A stretch of DNA of 39,542 bases. It comes from Omnitrophica bacterium GWA2_41_15. Lineage in GTDB: Bacteria > Omnitrophota > Gorgyraeia > Gygaellales > Profunditerraquicolaceae. Below, piece by piece: positions 8,219-16,348 of the stretch. The first letter of the stretch is position 1, and each line of letters opens with the position of its first letter. The notes under the pieces are model-generated. The model was not told the DNA's origin. It searched no databases and was given only the letters and a program-made list of their open reading frames with translations. The stretch lies in the NCBI GenBank assembly GCA_919901915.1, contig CAKKQB010000053.1:200-39741 (forward strand), written 5' to 3'. Made by a program: the position numbers and the translations under genes.

Positions 8219-11200
8219 TTATTTTTTATACGCTAGTTCCTGTCTTTTTGTTTTATTTTCTTTTTCCGAAGGGAGATTCAACGCCATTTTAATAGTTTCT
8301 GTTCTTTCCCCCGTAACCTTAAAAGTAAACCCGTCAAAATTCTGCAAGTTATCAAGGAAAAAAGGTGTCTCCACAGGACTAGACGAAGGCGATACAGGAA
8401 TATCTATGCTTTCTAAGTTGATACCACCGTTGTCGTTGGCAATTTTCAAACTGCTAGCTACAATTTGCATGTTTTCTTCAATTCTCAACAATTCATTATA
8501 TTTAGCGTTTCTATCCGTGCGATTAGGCGCGCCTGTTTTTAGAAATCCTCCGCCTAATCCTACGGAAAGATGAGCAATGGTAACATCTTCTGTCTCGCCT
8601 GAACGATGGGACACGAAAAGATTCCAACCATTCCCTAAGGCTAAATTTCCGGCCTCAGCTGCTTCGGTTAATGTGCCTATTTGGTTAATTTTATCAAGCA
8701 GGGCATTGCCTGTTTTAGCGGTAATAGCTTTTTCAGTTAATGTTGGGTTAGTAGACGTAGGATCATCGGTAACAACCTGTAATCCATTCAAAACAATTCC
8801 ATAATTCTCTTTTAATAGGGAGCTAATCTGGTTGTAGAAAGGTACTTGCGAAATAAAATTCGGATCTGTCATTTCTTCTGTTAATTTTTCCCAGCCATAA
8901 GCCGGTTTTTCAGCTCCGCTCCAATCCTTTTCTCCTAAGCCGTCTTCAATAGAGAATAAATAAGCGACATTCTTTGTATCTAAAATAAGATCTTTATAGA
9001 AACGAATTAGATCAAGAGATGTAATTTCCCATTTCTTGTTTTCTAATTGTTTACCCAAAATAGTTTTATCAGCTAAAACTAACGGTTTCTTAAAGTGATA
9101 TATACGATACTGACCGTCTTTAGTTGGGCCTTCGTCCCATTCACTTAAGGCGCCATCCATTCCTAAGGCGACGTCAATTTTACCATTCTGGTTATAGCCG
9201 GCTAATCTAATAGCGGCAGTAATGGCAAGAAAAGGTTCGCGGTTATTCTCGAATGCTGGGACATAACCTCCCTCATCACCGTAGGCTGTGCCTAATGAGC
9301 CTGTTATTCCTCTACCCAATACATTTGAAAGGTTATATTTTTTATATGCTTCATCGGTGTATTTTTTCCGTAATTCTTCTTCATCATTTTTGAGCAAGTC
9401 TCCAAAGGTATGAAAAACTTTTGTTGTTATCTCCATTTGTTCTAACATTGTTTTAGCGCTTCCTACTGCTCCAATCATAAATTCTTGGATGTCAGGGCCG
9501 TCCGGCGCATGCTTACCGCCATTTAAGACATTCTGCATACATATAGGAATCCGGGGGTTTTTTGCGCCAAAGGTTTCATGAATATATTTATAAAACTCAA
9601 CATCCCCATATCCTGATAAATAAGCGCCTATTCTGGCCGTTAAAAGTGACACTGCCAGTGTAGCATTAGCGCCAAGGTTGGATTTATTCTCGGTGCCATC
9701 TAACTTAATAAGAAAGGCATCTATTTTTTTCTGTTCAATAATAGTAAATTCGCCTTTATTCAACGCCTCAATTAACAAAGGAATAATAATATTACTAGCA
9801 TTGTCAGCCGCGATTAAAACACCTTTTTTTTCGTATCCTGATCCCAGTATCTTATATAATTCTTCGTCTGATGATATGGTTTTATTAGGGAATATTTTTT
9901 TTAAACGATTTATTTGTTCAGCAGAAAGTTCAGGTCTTTTTCCTTGCCCAATATCTTTTATAACCTGGCCATCTCTTAACTCCAAAGCTTCGGCTTTACC
10001 AGTAGAAGCGCCTGAAGGAACTATAACGCTAATTGTTTTTCTGTCTGGTAAAGTAACTTCCATCTCAACCGTCGGGAAACCACGGGAATCAAGAACTTGC
10101 CGTGCCTTAGTGGTTTTTAAAAGTTCTACAGTAGTTATGTTTTGCGCTATCGCGCTGGAAGCGCGGGCTTCGAAAATCGCTTTTGCGATGTTAACAAAAC
10201 CTTCTGGTTTTAAGGCTTCTCCTCCTACGAGAGCGCCATCGATACCCGGTTGAGCGATTAAATCCGCAACATTACCGGGTTTAACGCTTCCACCATATAA
10301 AATTTGTATTCTTCCTGCTATGTCAACACCGAATTTATTTAACACCCATGCTCGGATAAAAAGGTGTGCTAATTTTGCATCTTCTGGAGTGGCGGGGGTT
10401 TTCCCTTTACCTATAGCCCAAACCGGTTCATAGGCAATTACGATTTTTTCCAGATCTTCTTTAGTAAAACCCGCTGTACTCCCACGTAGTTGTTGAGTAA
10501 GAACTTTATAAGCGTTACCATTTCCACGCTCTTCAAAGGTTTCTCCTATACAGATAATTGGCTTAAGCTCTTCATTTAGCACTTGTCTTGCCTTGGCATT
10601 TACTAATTTACTGGTTTCCGGTGTCCATTCATGATGACGCCTTTCAGAGTGTCCTAGAATTACATATTCTACACCCAAATTTCTAAGCTGTGTCGCGGAA
10701 TTTTCTCCGGTCCTTGGGCCCTTTTCGTAAGCTGAAGCATTTTGAGCGCCTAAACGGATTAATCCCTGGGGGAGACTTCCCGAATCTTCAAGTTTCTTTA
10801 TCTCTGCTTTAACTAAATAAATGTGCACGGAAGAAGGGCTGATTGGAATAATGAAATCCATGTTTTTTCCTTTGTCGCGCCATGTATTTTTATCATGGTC
10901 TTGAGCAATTAGATTAGCTATACCATTGATTAGTTTTATAGCCTCTTCTGCTGTTGTTAATTCCATCTTCCAGTTGCCAGCAGGAAGGTATTCCCGTTGT
11001 GTTTTTACCGCTTCTTGCAAGCTAGCAGGCACTGTTAGAGTTTTAAGATCTATTTTATTAGCTAACATATCTTGCAGAAATTTACGAACAGCAGCAACCT
11101 CTTGTTTTTTGGCGCTTATTGTCGAGCCAGCCGTTGTTTGAGAGCCGGCAGTAAAAGTTCCCGTTCTCGTTCCCTTTGCCACAATTGTTGTTGGAAATAT

Positions 11201-12370
11201 TGAGACTTTTTTACTAAAAATAGTGCCCGACAAAGCGCTTTGATTTGTCGTTGCCTGAACAGTAAGATTGCGGTTATCGAAGCTAGATCCCCCTGAAAAA
11301 TACCTTCTCTTGATATTCTTTCTACTGCCCTGCTCCGGTTCAGTCTTTATATAGTTATAAAGCCCTTTTTGGAATGCCTGTAAATAAAGGTTGTAGACTT
11401 TTTCTTTGGCGTTTTTATCGGTTAAGTCTATGCCTTTGATTTTACCTTTATCAATGTAATGCTGGTATAAAGACTCTTTGAATTTCTTCTTAAACCAGAC
11501 TGCTAAGATAATAGAGCTGTAAATCTGGCGCAGGGTGGCAAAGTTTTTGCCTGTGTTGATATCCGCGTTTATCTTGGGAAGGATCTCTTGGCGCATTACA
11601 TCAGATGATGCCTTGCTGATTTGTTCAATCGCTCCTTGTTTCAGATCTTTTCTTTGGCTTCGGCTACGATTAAAGGAAGCCGAACCACGGTCTTGTGACC
11701 AGTCCTTTTGAATAGCCGAAACATTATTTTTTAAAGAAAGATAGTCTTGTTCTAACATTGTCTTAAGGCTTGCTTCAGCCACAAAAGCCACATTCTTATT
11801 TTCATAGACCACTGCCTTATCCGGCACGATCCATATTTTATTAAAGGTGTTTACGGGAATATTGGTGGTTTTGGCAATTTTTAAGATTTCATTATAGGTT
11901 TTATTCCAGAAGTCTCTGCCGGTTTGTGATTCAGGATAGGTTAAAGAGGCGGAAATCTGCTTTAGGATATAATCCTGTGATAATAAACCTTCGCCTAAGT
12001 CGGTTTGAGCAAGGTTATCATTGATAATACGGTCTTTTTCATAAGGAGAAAGGTTTACCCAGAGATCATTTTGAGGTATGGTTAGCCCTGCTAAGAAATA
12101 CCTAATAAGGCTGGATGCTTCCTCTTGACTTACCTTTTCTTGGTTACCATGGTCAACAATAAATTCCATTCGCAAAGGATTAGCCGGGTCAAATCTTAAT
12201 CCCTTTAACGTTGGAAAGGAATATGCTTGTGAGAGATTAACAAATTGGCTAGGCCCGGGTAGGTCAAAAGCCTCTGCGGCAAAGGCGGCGTTGGGTAAAA
12301 TAGTGTTGCAGAGAAAAACTACCGCGACGAACAGTGAAGCGATTTTCTTGAAACCTTTGAACGTACTCAT
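8219..12370 (-). CDS. Signal-peptide fusion protein: N-domain, triosephosphate isomerase, enolase
   Basis: A 1383-residue protein whose ATG is preceded by GGAGA about 7 bases upstream. Residues 1-31 are a signal peptide (AFA/AEAF). The shared N-domain runs to KRRYFSGG (ending 361), followed by a Ser/Thr-rich linker to ~430. Residues ~460-735 are a complete TIM: AGNWKM with Asn466 and Lys468, catalytic His574 (ILGHSERR), Glu648 (AYEPVWAIG) and YGGSVKPGN. A short ASSA linker leads to enolase at ~746-1313: DSRGFPTVE, PSGASTG, DGTENKSNLGANA, GDEGG, SIEDGL (Glu1142, Asp1143), Lys1227 in KINQIGT, and SHRSGETED with His1255. The enolase part is longer than the usual ~430 residues, with insertions near 985-1015 and 1080-1115. 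The shared C-tail follows (GGINLESIDI to the end). Both enzymes look catalytically complete. The reactions are DHAP to GAP and 2PG to PEP. The predicted export is what is odd. Confidence 0.93.
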   Translation of the reverse strand: MSTFKGFKKIASLFVAVVFLCNTILPNAAFAAEAFDLPGPSQFVNLSQAYSFPTLKGLRFDPANPLRMEFIVDHGNQEKVSQEEASSLIRYFLAGLTIPQNDLWVNLSPYEKDRIINDNLAQTDLGEGLLSQDYILKQISASLTYPESQTGRDFWNKTYNEILKIAKTTNIPVNTFNKIWIVPDKAVVYENKNVAFVAEASLKTMLEQDYLSLKNNVSAIQKDWSQDRGSASFNRSRSQRKDLKQGAIEQISKASSDVMRQEILPKINADINTGKNFATLRQIYSSIILAVWFKKKFKESLYQHYIDKGKIKGIDLTDKNAKEKVYNLYLQAFQKGLYNYIKTEPEQGSRKNIKRRYFSGGSSFDNRNLTVQATTNQSALSGTIFSKKVSIFPTTIVAKGTRTGTFTAGSQTTAGSTISAKKQEVAAVRKFLQDMLANKIDLKTLTVPASLQEAVKTQREYLPAGNWKMELTTAEEAIKLINGIANLIAQDHDKNTWRDKGKNMDFIIPISPSSVHIYLVKAEIKKLEDSGSLPQGLIRLGAQNASAYEKGPRTGENSATQLRNLGVEYVILGHSERRHHEWTPETSKLVNAKARQVLNEELKPIICIGETFEERGNGNAYKVLTQQLRGSTAGFTKEDLEKIVIAYEPVWAIGKGKTPATPEDAKLAHLFIRAWVLNKFGVDIAGRIQILYGGSVKPGNVADLIAQPGIDGALVGGEALKPEGFVNIAKAIFEARASSAIAQNITTVELLKTTKARQVLDSRGFPTVEMEVTLPDRKTISVIVPSGASTGKAEALELRDGQVIKDIGQGKRPELSAEQINRLKKIFPNKTISSDEELYKILGSGYEKKGVLIAADNASNIIIPLLIEALNKGEFTIIEQKKIDAFLIKLDGTENKSNLGANATLAVSLLTARIGAYLSGYGDVEFYKYIHETFGAKNPRIPICMQNVLNGGKHAPDGPDIQEFMIGAVGSAKTMLEQMEITTKVFHTFGDLLKNDEEELRKKYTDEAYKKYNLSNVLGRGITGSLGTAYGDEGGYVPAFENNREPFLAITAAIRLAGYNQNGKIDVALGMDGALSEWDEGPTKDGQYRIYHFKKPLVLADKTILGKQLENKKWEITSLDLIRFYKDLILDTKNVAYLFSIEDGLGEKDWSGAEKPAYGWEKLTEEMTDPNFISQVPFYNQISSLLKENYGIVLNGLQVVTDDPTSTNPTLTEKAITAKTGNALLDKINQIGTLTEAAEAGNLALGNGWNLFVSHRSGETEDVTIAHLSVGLGGGFLKTGAPNRTDRNAKYNELLRIEENMQIVASSLKIANDNGGINLESIDIPVSPSSSPVETPFFLDNLQNFDGFTFKVTGERTETIKMALNLPSEKENKTKRQELAYKK

Positions 12371-12390
12371 TTTATTTCTCCTTTTGTTTT

Positions 12391-12409
12391 GGGCCGGATG
12401 ACCCGACCC
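12391..12409. repeat. Imperfect palindrome in the FBA to TIM-enolase spacer
   Basis: GGGCCGGAT and ACCCGACCC form an imperfect hairpin followed by CCTAC. It belongs with the GTAGGGGTCGG/GTAGGGGCGGG palindromes at 15376, 16225, 19512-19616 and 37641. It fills most of the 77-base spacer. Confidence 0.5.
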
Positions 12410-12447
12410 CTACATTTATTTCATTGGTATCTGTTTTTCGGTTTTTT

Positions 12448-15354
12448 TTACCTCGCGTAAGCCAGTTTTACGTTCTCTTTTTTCTCTTGCTTTTCAGGAG
12501 AGATACCTACAAATGCCGCGGTATCCGTTATCTCACCCAAAAAGGTAATCTTGAAACTAACGTTGTCAAAAATGTGCGGGTCAAGGATGATTGACGAACC
12601 AGACGAAGGCAACGCAGAGACATTGATACTTTCCATGTTGATACCGCCTATACCGCCTGATTTTTCTGAGGATAGACTGCTGGAGGTGGCGGCTAACCCT
12701 AAGTTCTTAAACACTGCGTCAAATTGTTTTTCTAGGCTGATCCTTATTGCATCTTGAATATAATCAGGTAGGTTCCATGTAGGTAATTTGAATGTTCCCC
12801 ATACATTTTTTCTATTGCTCACAAATGCCTCTTTAGGATCTTGACTTTCTTTTATTGGATACCACTTAAAGATTTGTTCCTCCATTTCTCTACGTAAGTC
12901 TTTAGGGAAATAAGGACTATCCAGGATAGTATCCTGATAAGCAGTAGCCAGATGAACTTCAGCAAGAGGATGTTTATCCAGAGTTAACTGCCCATCTTGA
13001 TTTAAAAGATCCGGATCTATAGTAAGGCCTTTGGGTATCTTATTGCCGGCAAAAATAGTGAAGTAGTCTTCAGGCAGAGTAGATGCGCCATGTTGAACCA
13101 CACCAGCAAGGCCAAATTCTGTCCTGGCCACTTTACCGATCGCGGCTAAAGTATTAAAACCTACCTTAGCATTGATTACATTACCATGAGCATCCCTAAC
13201 GCCGCCGTGTTTAGTCCCGCTTTGCACAGCAACTTTAGTTATTCCTAGAAGCTGAAATCCGGCTTTTTCACTAAGCGCCTGTAAGACAATATTATATCCG
13301 GTCATAAAAGCCGCGAGGTCTTCTATTGAGCTGTTCCTCTCTTTGCCTTTTTCTAAGCCTGTGCCAATTTCACCTATTTCCCCGCCTAAATTTACTACAA
13401 TACCTTGCTTATCTAAACCAAACTCTTTTTCTAAATGGCGAATATAGCTGGTCATTTCAGCTGTCATTTTGTAATTAAGTTTCTGTTGCTCGGGAATAGT
13501 CTGCTTAGACCAATCAACTAATGTAGACATATCTAAGTCTATTTGGTAGAAGCCTCCTTCTATAGCTTCACGGATAAGTTTTTGTAGATTTATTATTGCC
13601 TTAGGAAGATCTGCATCGCGCTCCTTGGCAGTTATTTGAAAGTGGTCACCTTGTAGATATATAGGGTGATTATAACCTTCTTTGATGGCTGCAGCTAAAA
13701 TTGAAGTAGTAAATTCTACGGGTCGCTGGCCAGTATAGCCTATTTCTGATCTAGCAATCTCAAATATAAAAGGATCAGTTACTTTATTTCTAACGGCTGC
13801 ATGGAGTACTGCTCTCGCGGAATTATAAGCCATACCTCTAATGTTTATAGCCGGAATCGCATAGTGCCTTGGATCGGTAGCCTTTTTAATATAGAGATCA
13901 TAAGTTGAAGCAGGCTTAATACCAAAAGAAGCGGCTATATCTTTAATTAGTTTACGGGTTTTATTGACTATGTCAGTATTCGGATTAAAGGTAGCATCGT
14001 AGACTAATTTATCAATCAACCCATTACTTAAGGCAGTTACATTGGTTATTTTAATGCCATTAGAGGTAACTTCTACTATGTCTTTTAAGGCACTCTCAAT
14101 TGCTGATAAGTTAGCGAAGTTAAGCTTGAGTTGGGTAAGAGAGTCGTAAGATATCTCTTTTGTTCGCGGGCCAGTTTGAGTTCCAGTAGTAGCGGTACCT
14201 GATAGAAGATTTATTCTTAAATCTGTAGTACTGCCGACGAGAGAGAGATCTCCTAATTGTTGTTGCGGAGTAGTAGCAGTTATGTTCGGGAAATTAGTTT
14301 GAGAAAGTATTGCCCCCCCCGAAAAATACCTTCTCTTTATCTGCTTTTTAGTTGCTAATTCCTGCTCCGGCTTGATATAATTGTAAAGCCCTTTTTGAAA
14401 GGCTTGTAAATAAAGGTTATAGACTTTCTCTCTTGCGGCTTTATCGCTTACATCTATGCCTTTAATCTTGCCTTTATCTATATAATTGCTGTATAGGGAT
14501 TCCTTAAACTTATTCTTAAACCAACCAGCCAGAATAAGGGAATAGTATATCTGGCGCAAGGTGGCGAAGTTTTTGCCTTTGTTGATATCCGCGTTTATCT
14601 TAGGAAGAATCTGCTCCTTCATTACGCCTGATGATGCTTTGTTAATATCAGAAATAAGAGGTTCCTGCACATCTTTCCTTTCCTTCTGAATAGCGCCAAC
14701 GTTGTTCTTTAGGGATAGAAAATCTTCCTCTAACATTGCCTTTAGGCTTGCTTCAGCTACCACCGCTAAGTTTTGGTTTTCATGAACCACCATTTTATCC
14801 GGGACAATCCAGATCTTGTTAAAGGTATTTACCGGAATATTCGTGGTTTTGGCTATTTTTAGAACTTCTTGATAGGTTTTGCCCCAGAAATCTTTACCAG
14901 TTTGACTTTCCGGATAGGTTAAGGATGCGGAGATTTGTTTTAGAATATAATCCTGCGATAATAATCCTTCGCCTAATTCAGTTGAAGTAAGAATATCGGG
15001 AAGAATGCGGTCTTTTTCATAAGGAGATAAGTTTACCCAAAGATTTTCCGCGGGAACAGTAAGTCCAGATAGGAAATACCTGACTAAACGGGATGCCTCT
15101 TCCTTGGTTACTTTTTTAGTATTACCGTTGTCAATGATAAATTCCATTGTCAAAGGATTAGCCGGGTCAAACTTTAGCCCCTTTAGCACAGGAAACGAAT
15201 AGGCGTCAGATAAATTAACGAATTGAGCGGGCCCGGGCAAGCCAAAGGCCTCTGCGGCAAACGCCGCATTGGGTAAAATAGTGTTGCAAAGAAAAACTAC
15301 TGCGACGAACAGTGAAGCGATTTTTTTGAAACCTTTGCTTTTGGTGAATTCCAT
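12448..15354 (-). CDS. Signal-peptide fusion protein: N-domain plus class II fructose-bisphosphate aldolase-like domain
   Basis: A 968-residue protein. The second ATG is chosen because GGAGG lies 8 bases upstream of it and overlaps the first ATG (15369). A signal peptide ends at AFA/AEAF (~33). The shared N-domain runs to KRRYFSGG (~347). A Ser/Thr-rich linker follows, with an unassigned stretch to ~485. Residues ~490-885 resemble class II aldolase: YAIPAINI opening, QGDHFQ with His571, KVAVQSGTKHGG with His716, and VVQHGAST with His755, the pattern expected of the three metal ligands. The GYTGQRP motif also recalls the KbaZ/GatZ side of the superfamily, so tagatose-bisphosphate specificity cannot be excluded; the neighbours favour FBP. 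A SSSLSSEKSGG linker leads to the shared C-tail. It is the first gene behind the leader and promoter at 15475-15626. Confidence 0.87.
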   Translation of the reverse strand: MEFTKSKGFKKIASLFVAVVFLCNTILPNAAFAAEAFGLPGPAQFVNLSDAYSFPVLKGLKFDPANPLTMEFIIDNGNTKKVTKEEASRLVRYFLSGLTVPAENLWVNLSPYEKDRILPDILTSTELGEGLLSQDYILKQISASLTYPESQTGKDFWGKTYQEVLKIAKTTNIPVNTFNKIWIVPDKMVVHENQNLAVVAEASLKAMLEEDFLSLKNNVGAIQKERKDVQEPLISDINKASSGVMKEQILPKINADINKGKNFATLRQIYYSLILAGWFKNKFKESLYSNYIDKGKIKGIDVSDKAAREKVYNLYLQAFQKGLYNYIKPEQELATKKQIKRRYFSGGAILSQTNFPNITATTPQQQLGDLSLVGSTTDLRINLLSGTATTGTQTGPRTKEISYDSLTQLKLNFANLSAIESALKDIVEVTSNGIKITNVTALSNGLIDKLVYDATFNPNTDIVNKTRKLIKDIAASFGIKPASTYDLYIKKATDPRHYAIPAINIRGMAYNSARAVLHAAVRNKVTDPFIFEIARSEIGYTGQRPVEFTTSILAAAIKEGYNHPIYLQGDHFQITAKERDADLPKAIINLQKLIREAIEGGFYQIDLDMSTLVDWSKQTIPEQQKLNYKMTAEMTSYIRHLEKEFGLDKQGIVVNLGGEIGEIGTGLEKGKERNSSIEDLAAFMTGYNIVLQALSEKAGFQLLGITKVAVQSGTKHGGVRDAHGNVINAKVGFNTLAAIGKVARTEFGLAGVVQHGASTLPEDYFTIFAGNKIPKGLTIDPDLLNQDGQLTLDKHPLAEVHLATAYQDTILDSPYFPKDLRREMEEQIFKWYPIKESQDPKEAFVSNRKNVWGTFKLPTWNLPDYIQDAIRISLEKQFDAVFKNLGLAATSSSLSSEKSGGIGGINMESINVSALPSSGSSIILDPHIFDNVSFKITFLGEITDTAAFVGISPEKQEKKENVKLAYAR

Positions 15355-15375
15355 TTTACTATCCTCCATTTTTTT

Positions 15376-15394
15376 GGGTCGAATAATTCGACCC
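15376..15394. repeat. 19-nt palindrome in the leader of the FBA fusion gene
   Basis: GGGTCGAAT-A-ATTCGACCC is a perfect 9-bp stem around one base. It lies 22 bases upstream of the ATG, so it could form a hairpin near the ribosome-binding site. It matches the GGGTCGGAT-AA-ATCCGACCC palindrome at 19597-19616. Confidence 0.6.
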
Positions 15395-15420
15395 TTACGT
15401 TTATTTATCTATGTCATTTC

Positions 15421-15444
15421 GACCCCGACTTTCGCCGGGGTGAC
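15421..15444. repeat. REP-like palindrome, GTCACCCCGG family
   Basis: GACCCCGAC, TTTC, GCCGGGGTGAC. It is another copy of the repeat at 24-50, in the 5' untranslated region of the FBA fusion gene. Confidence 0.65.
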
Positions 15445-15474
15445 GTCTAATTCCATCCCCTAAACCCACAAAAC

Positions 15475-15508
15475 AAAAAACCGGACTGACTCTTTTTGTC
15501 AATCCGGT
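15475..15508 (-). terminator. Intrinsic terminator within the leader
   Basis: ACCGGATTGAC and GTCAGTCCGGT form an 11-bp stem (one G-T pair) around a 7-base loop, followed by six T on the minus strand. It lies 121 bases upstream of the FBA fusion start and downstream of the promoter at 15599-15626, which is an attenuator position. Confidence 0.8.
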
Positions 15509-15592
15509 TATGAGAAACTTATTCCATAACTTATCTCAAAGCTACCTCCATAACTTTGAGACATACCGGATAAAAACTATTTTTTAAAGCTT
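15475..15592 (-). promoter_or_regulatory. Candidate riboswitch or attenuator leader ahead of the fusion-enzyme operon
   Basis: On the minus strand, downstream of a good promoter, TCCGGTATG (15562-15570) can pair with CATAACCGGA (15503-15512). This closing stem encloses an 8-bp hairpin TCTCAAAG/CTTTGAGA (15534-15561) with a 12-base loop TTATGGAGGTAG. The ACCGGAT strand of the closing stem is also the 5' arm of the terminator at 15475-15508, so the two folds exclude each other. AAGTTATGGA occurs twice. If a ligand stabilises the closing stem, the operon is read through. I do not recognise a known riboswitch class. A stand-alone small RNA of ~115 bases is the main alternative. Confidence 0.5.
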
Positions 15593-15598
15593 AAACTA

Positions 15599-15626
15599 AG
15601 TCTACCATATCTTTTTGTTTTGTCAA
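15599..15626 (-). promoter_or_regulatory. Sigma70-type promoter for the leader and fusion-enzyme operon
   Basis: TTGACA (15621-15626) is a perfect -35 box, with a 16-base spacer to TAGACT (15599-15604), which matches TATAAT at 4 of 6 positions. Transcription should begin near 15592. Confidence 0.65.
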
Positions 15627-15664
15627 GTTATTTTTTTTAAAAAACTTTAAAGTGAGAGAGAAAA

Positions 15665-16171
15665 TTAAGGGCTGGGTGGTTTTCGCGAAGTTATTTTTTT
15701 ATGCGTGAATATCGCGAGAATTATTAGGTATGCTATAAAACCTAAAAATAAACTAACTATAAAATATCCAACTATTATTGGAAAAATAATTTTTAAAAGA
15801 GATAATTTTAATAAATTCAGCCAGTGAAAATCTTTTAGAAATTTTGACCAGTCTCGCAAGACATCTTGCGGGTTTATTTTTAATATAATAGAACTTACTT
15901 TTATGGATACGATAAGCGTAAAAAAACTCATCCAAGTATTGGTAAGAAGGGCGCCTAATAACGCGCTCGCGCGGTTTAGTCGTAATACCCATGCTAAAAA
16001 TAAAGCCGCGATGGGGCCCGTGCCGGGAAAATTTCCTAAAAATACGCCTAAACCAAATCCTAAAGCAATTTTTTGCGGCGTATCGTTAATTTCAAAAAGC
16101 TTGGCGTATAGTGATTTAAAAAATTGTTTTATAGTGTTTGTTTTTTTGTTTTTCATATTGTCCGTGTTCAT
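15665..16171 (-). CDS. DUF2062-family membrane protein
   Basis: About 168 residues from the chosen ATG (MNTDNMKN), which has a G-rich stretch 3 bases upstream. An ATG 24 bases earlier (16195) has no ribosome-binding signal. The block TPQKIALGFGLGVFLGNFPGTGP, with a following hydrophobic segment and ALLTNTW, is the typical DUF2062 core. Three or four hydrophobic stretches span the protein, and the C-terminus is basic. The family function is not established; members often sit near glycosyltransferases or envelope genes. It lies upstream of the leader promoter, on the same strand. Confidence 0.85.
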   Translation of the reverse strand: MNTDNMKNKKTNTIKQFFKSLYAKLFEINDTPQKIALGFGLGVFLGNFPGTGPIAALFLAWVLRLNRASALLGALLTNTWMSFFTLIVSIKVSSIILKINPQDVLRDWSKFLKDFHWLNLLKLSLLKIIFPIIVGYFIVSLFLGFIAYLIILAIFTHKKITSRKPPSP

Positions 16172-16224
16172 TACCCCCCTGTGCAAGTGAAACATTGTTT
16201 ACATTTTAGAGATTATAGTGAATT

Positions 16225-16325
16225 GCCGCGTAGGGGCGGGCTTGCCCGCCCTTTTCTTTTTCGCTTGTATGAGATCATTCGAATCGTCACGTTTTTGTGG
16301 GCGGGCAAGCCCGCCCCTACGCGGC
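16225..16325. repeat. Paired 27-bp perfect inverted repeats
   Basis: The arms at 16225-16251 and 16299-16325 are exact reverse complements, built from GCCGCGTAGGGG plus the self-palindromic GGGCGGGCTTGCCCGCCC core. A 47-base non-coding interior separates them. Each arm can also fold on its own. It sits between DUF2062 and the radical SAM gene. Confidence 0.75.
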
Positions 16326-16348
16326 GACAAAAAACTATGAGTGGTATT

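Noticed and set aside
9678-10253. 191-residue plus-strand ORF
   Set aside because: Antisense to the end of TIM and start of enolase; low-complexity shadow.
12448-15354. GatZ/KbaZ-type tagatose aldolase subunit
   Set aside because: A GYTGxxP motif is shared, but the metal-ligand pattern (DH, GTKHGG, VVQHGAS) and the neighbours favour class II FBP aldolase; left as an alternative.
15508-15564. 18-codon leader-peptide ORF (starts MSQSYGG, Ser/Tyr-rich) inside the FBA leader
   Set aside because: No Shine-Dalgarno, its ATG lies within the proposed closing stem, and the codon mix does not match an obvious amino-acid attenuator. Kept only as a note.
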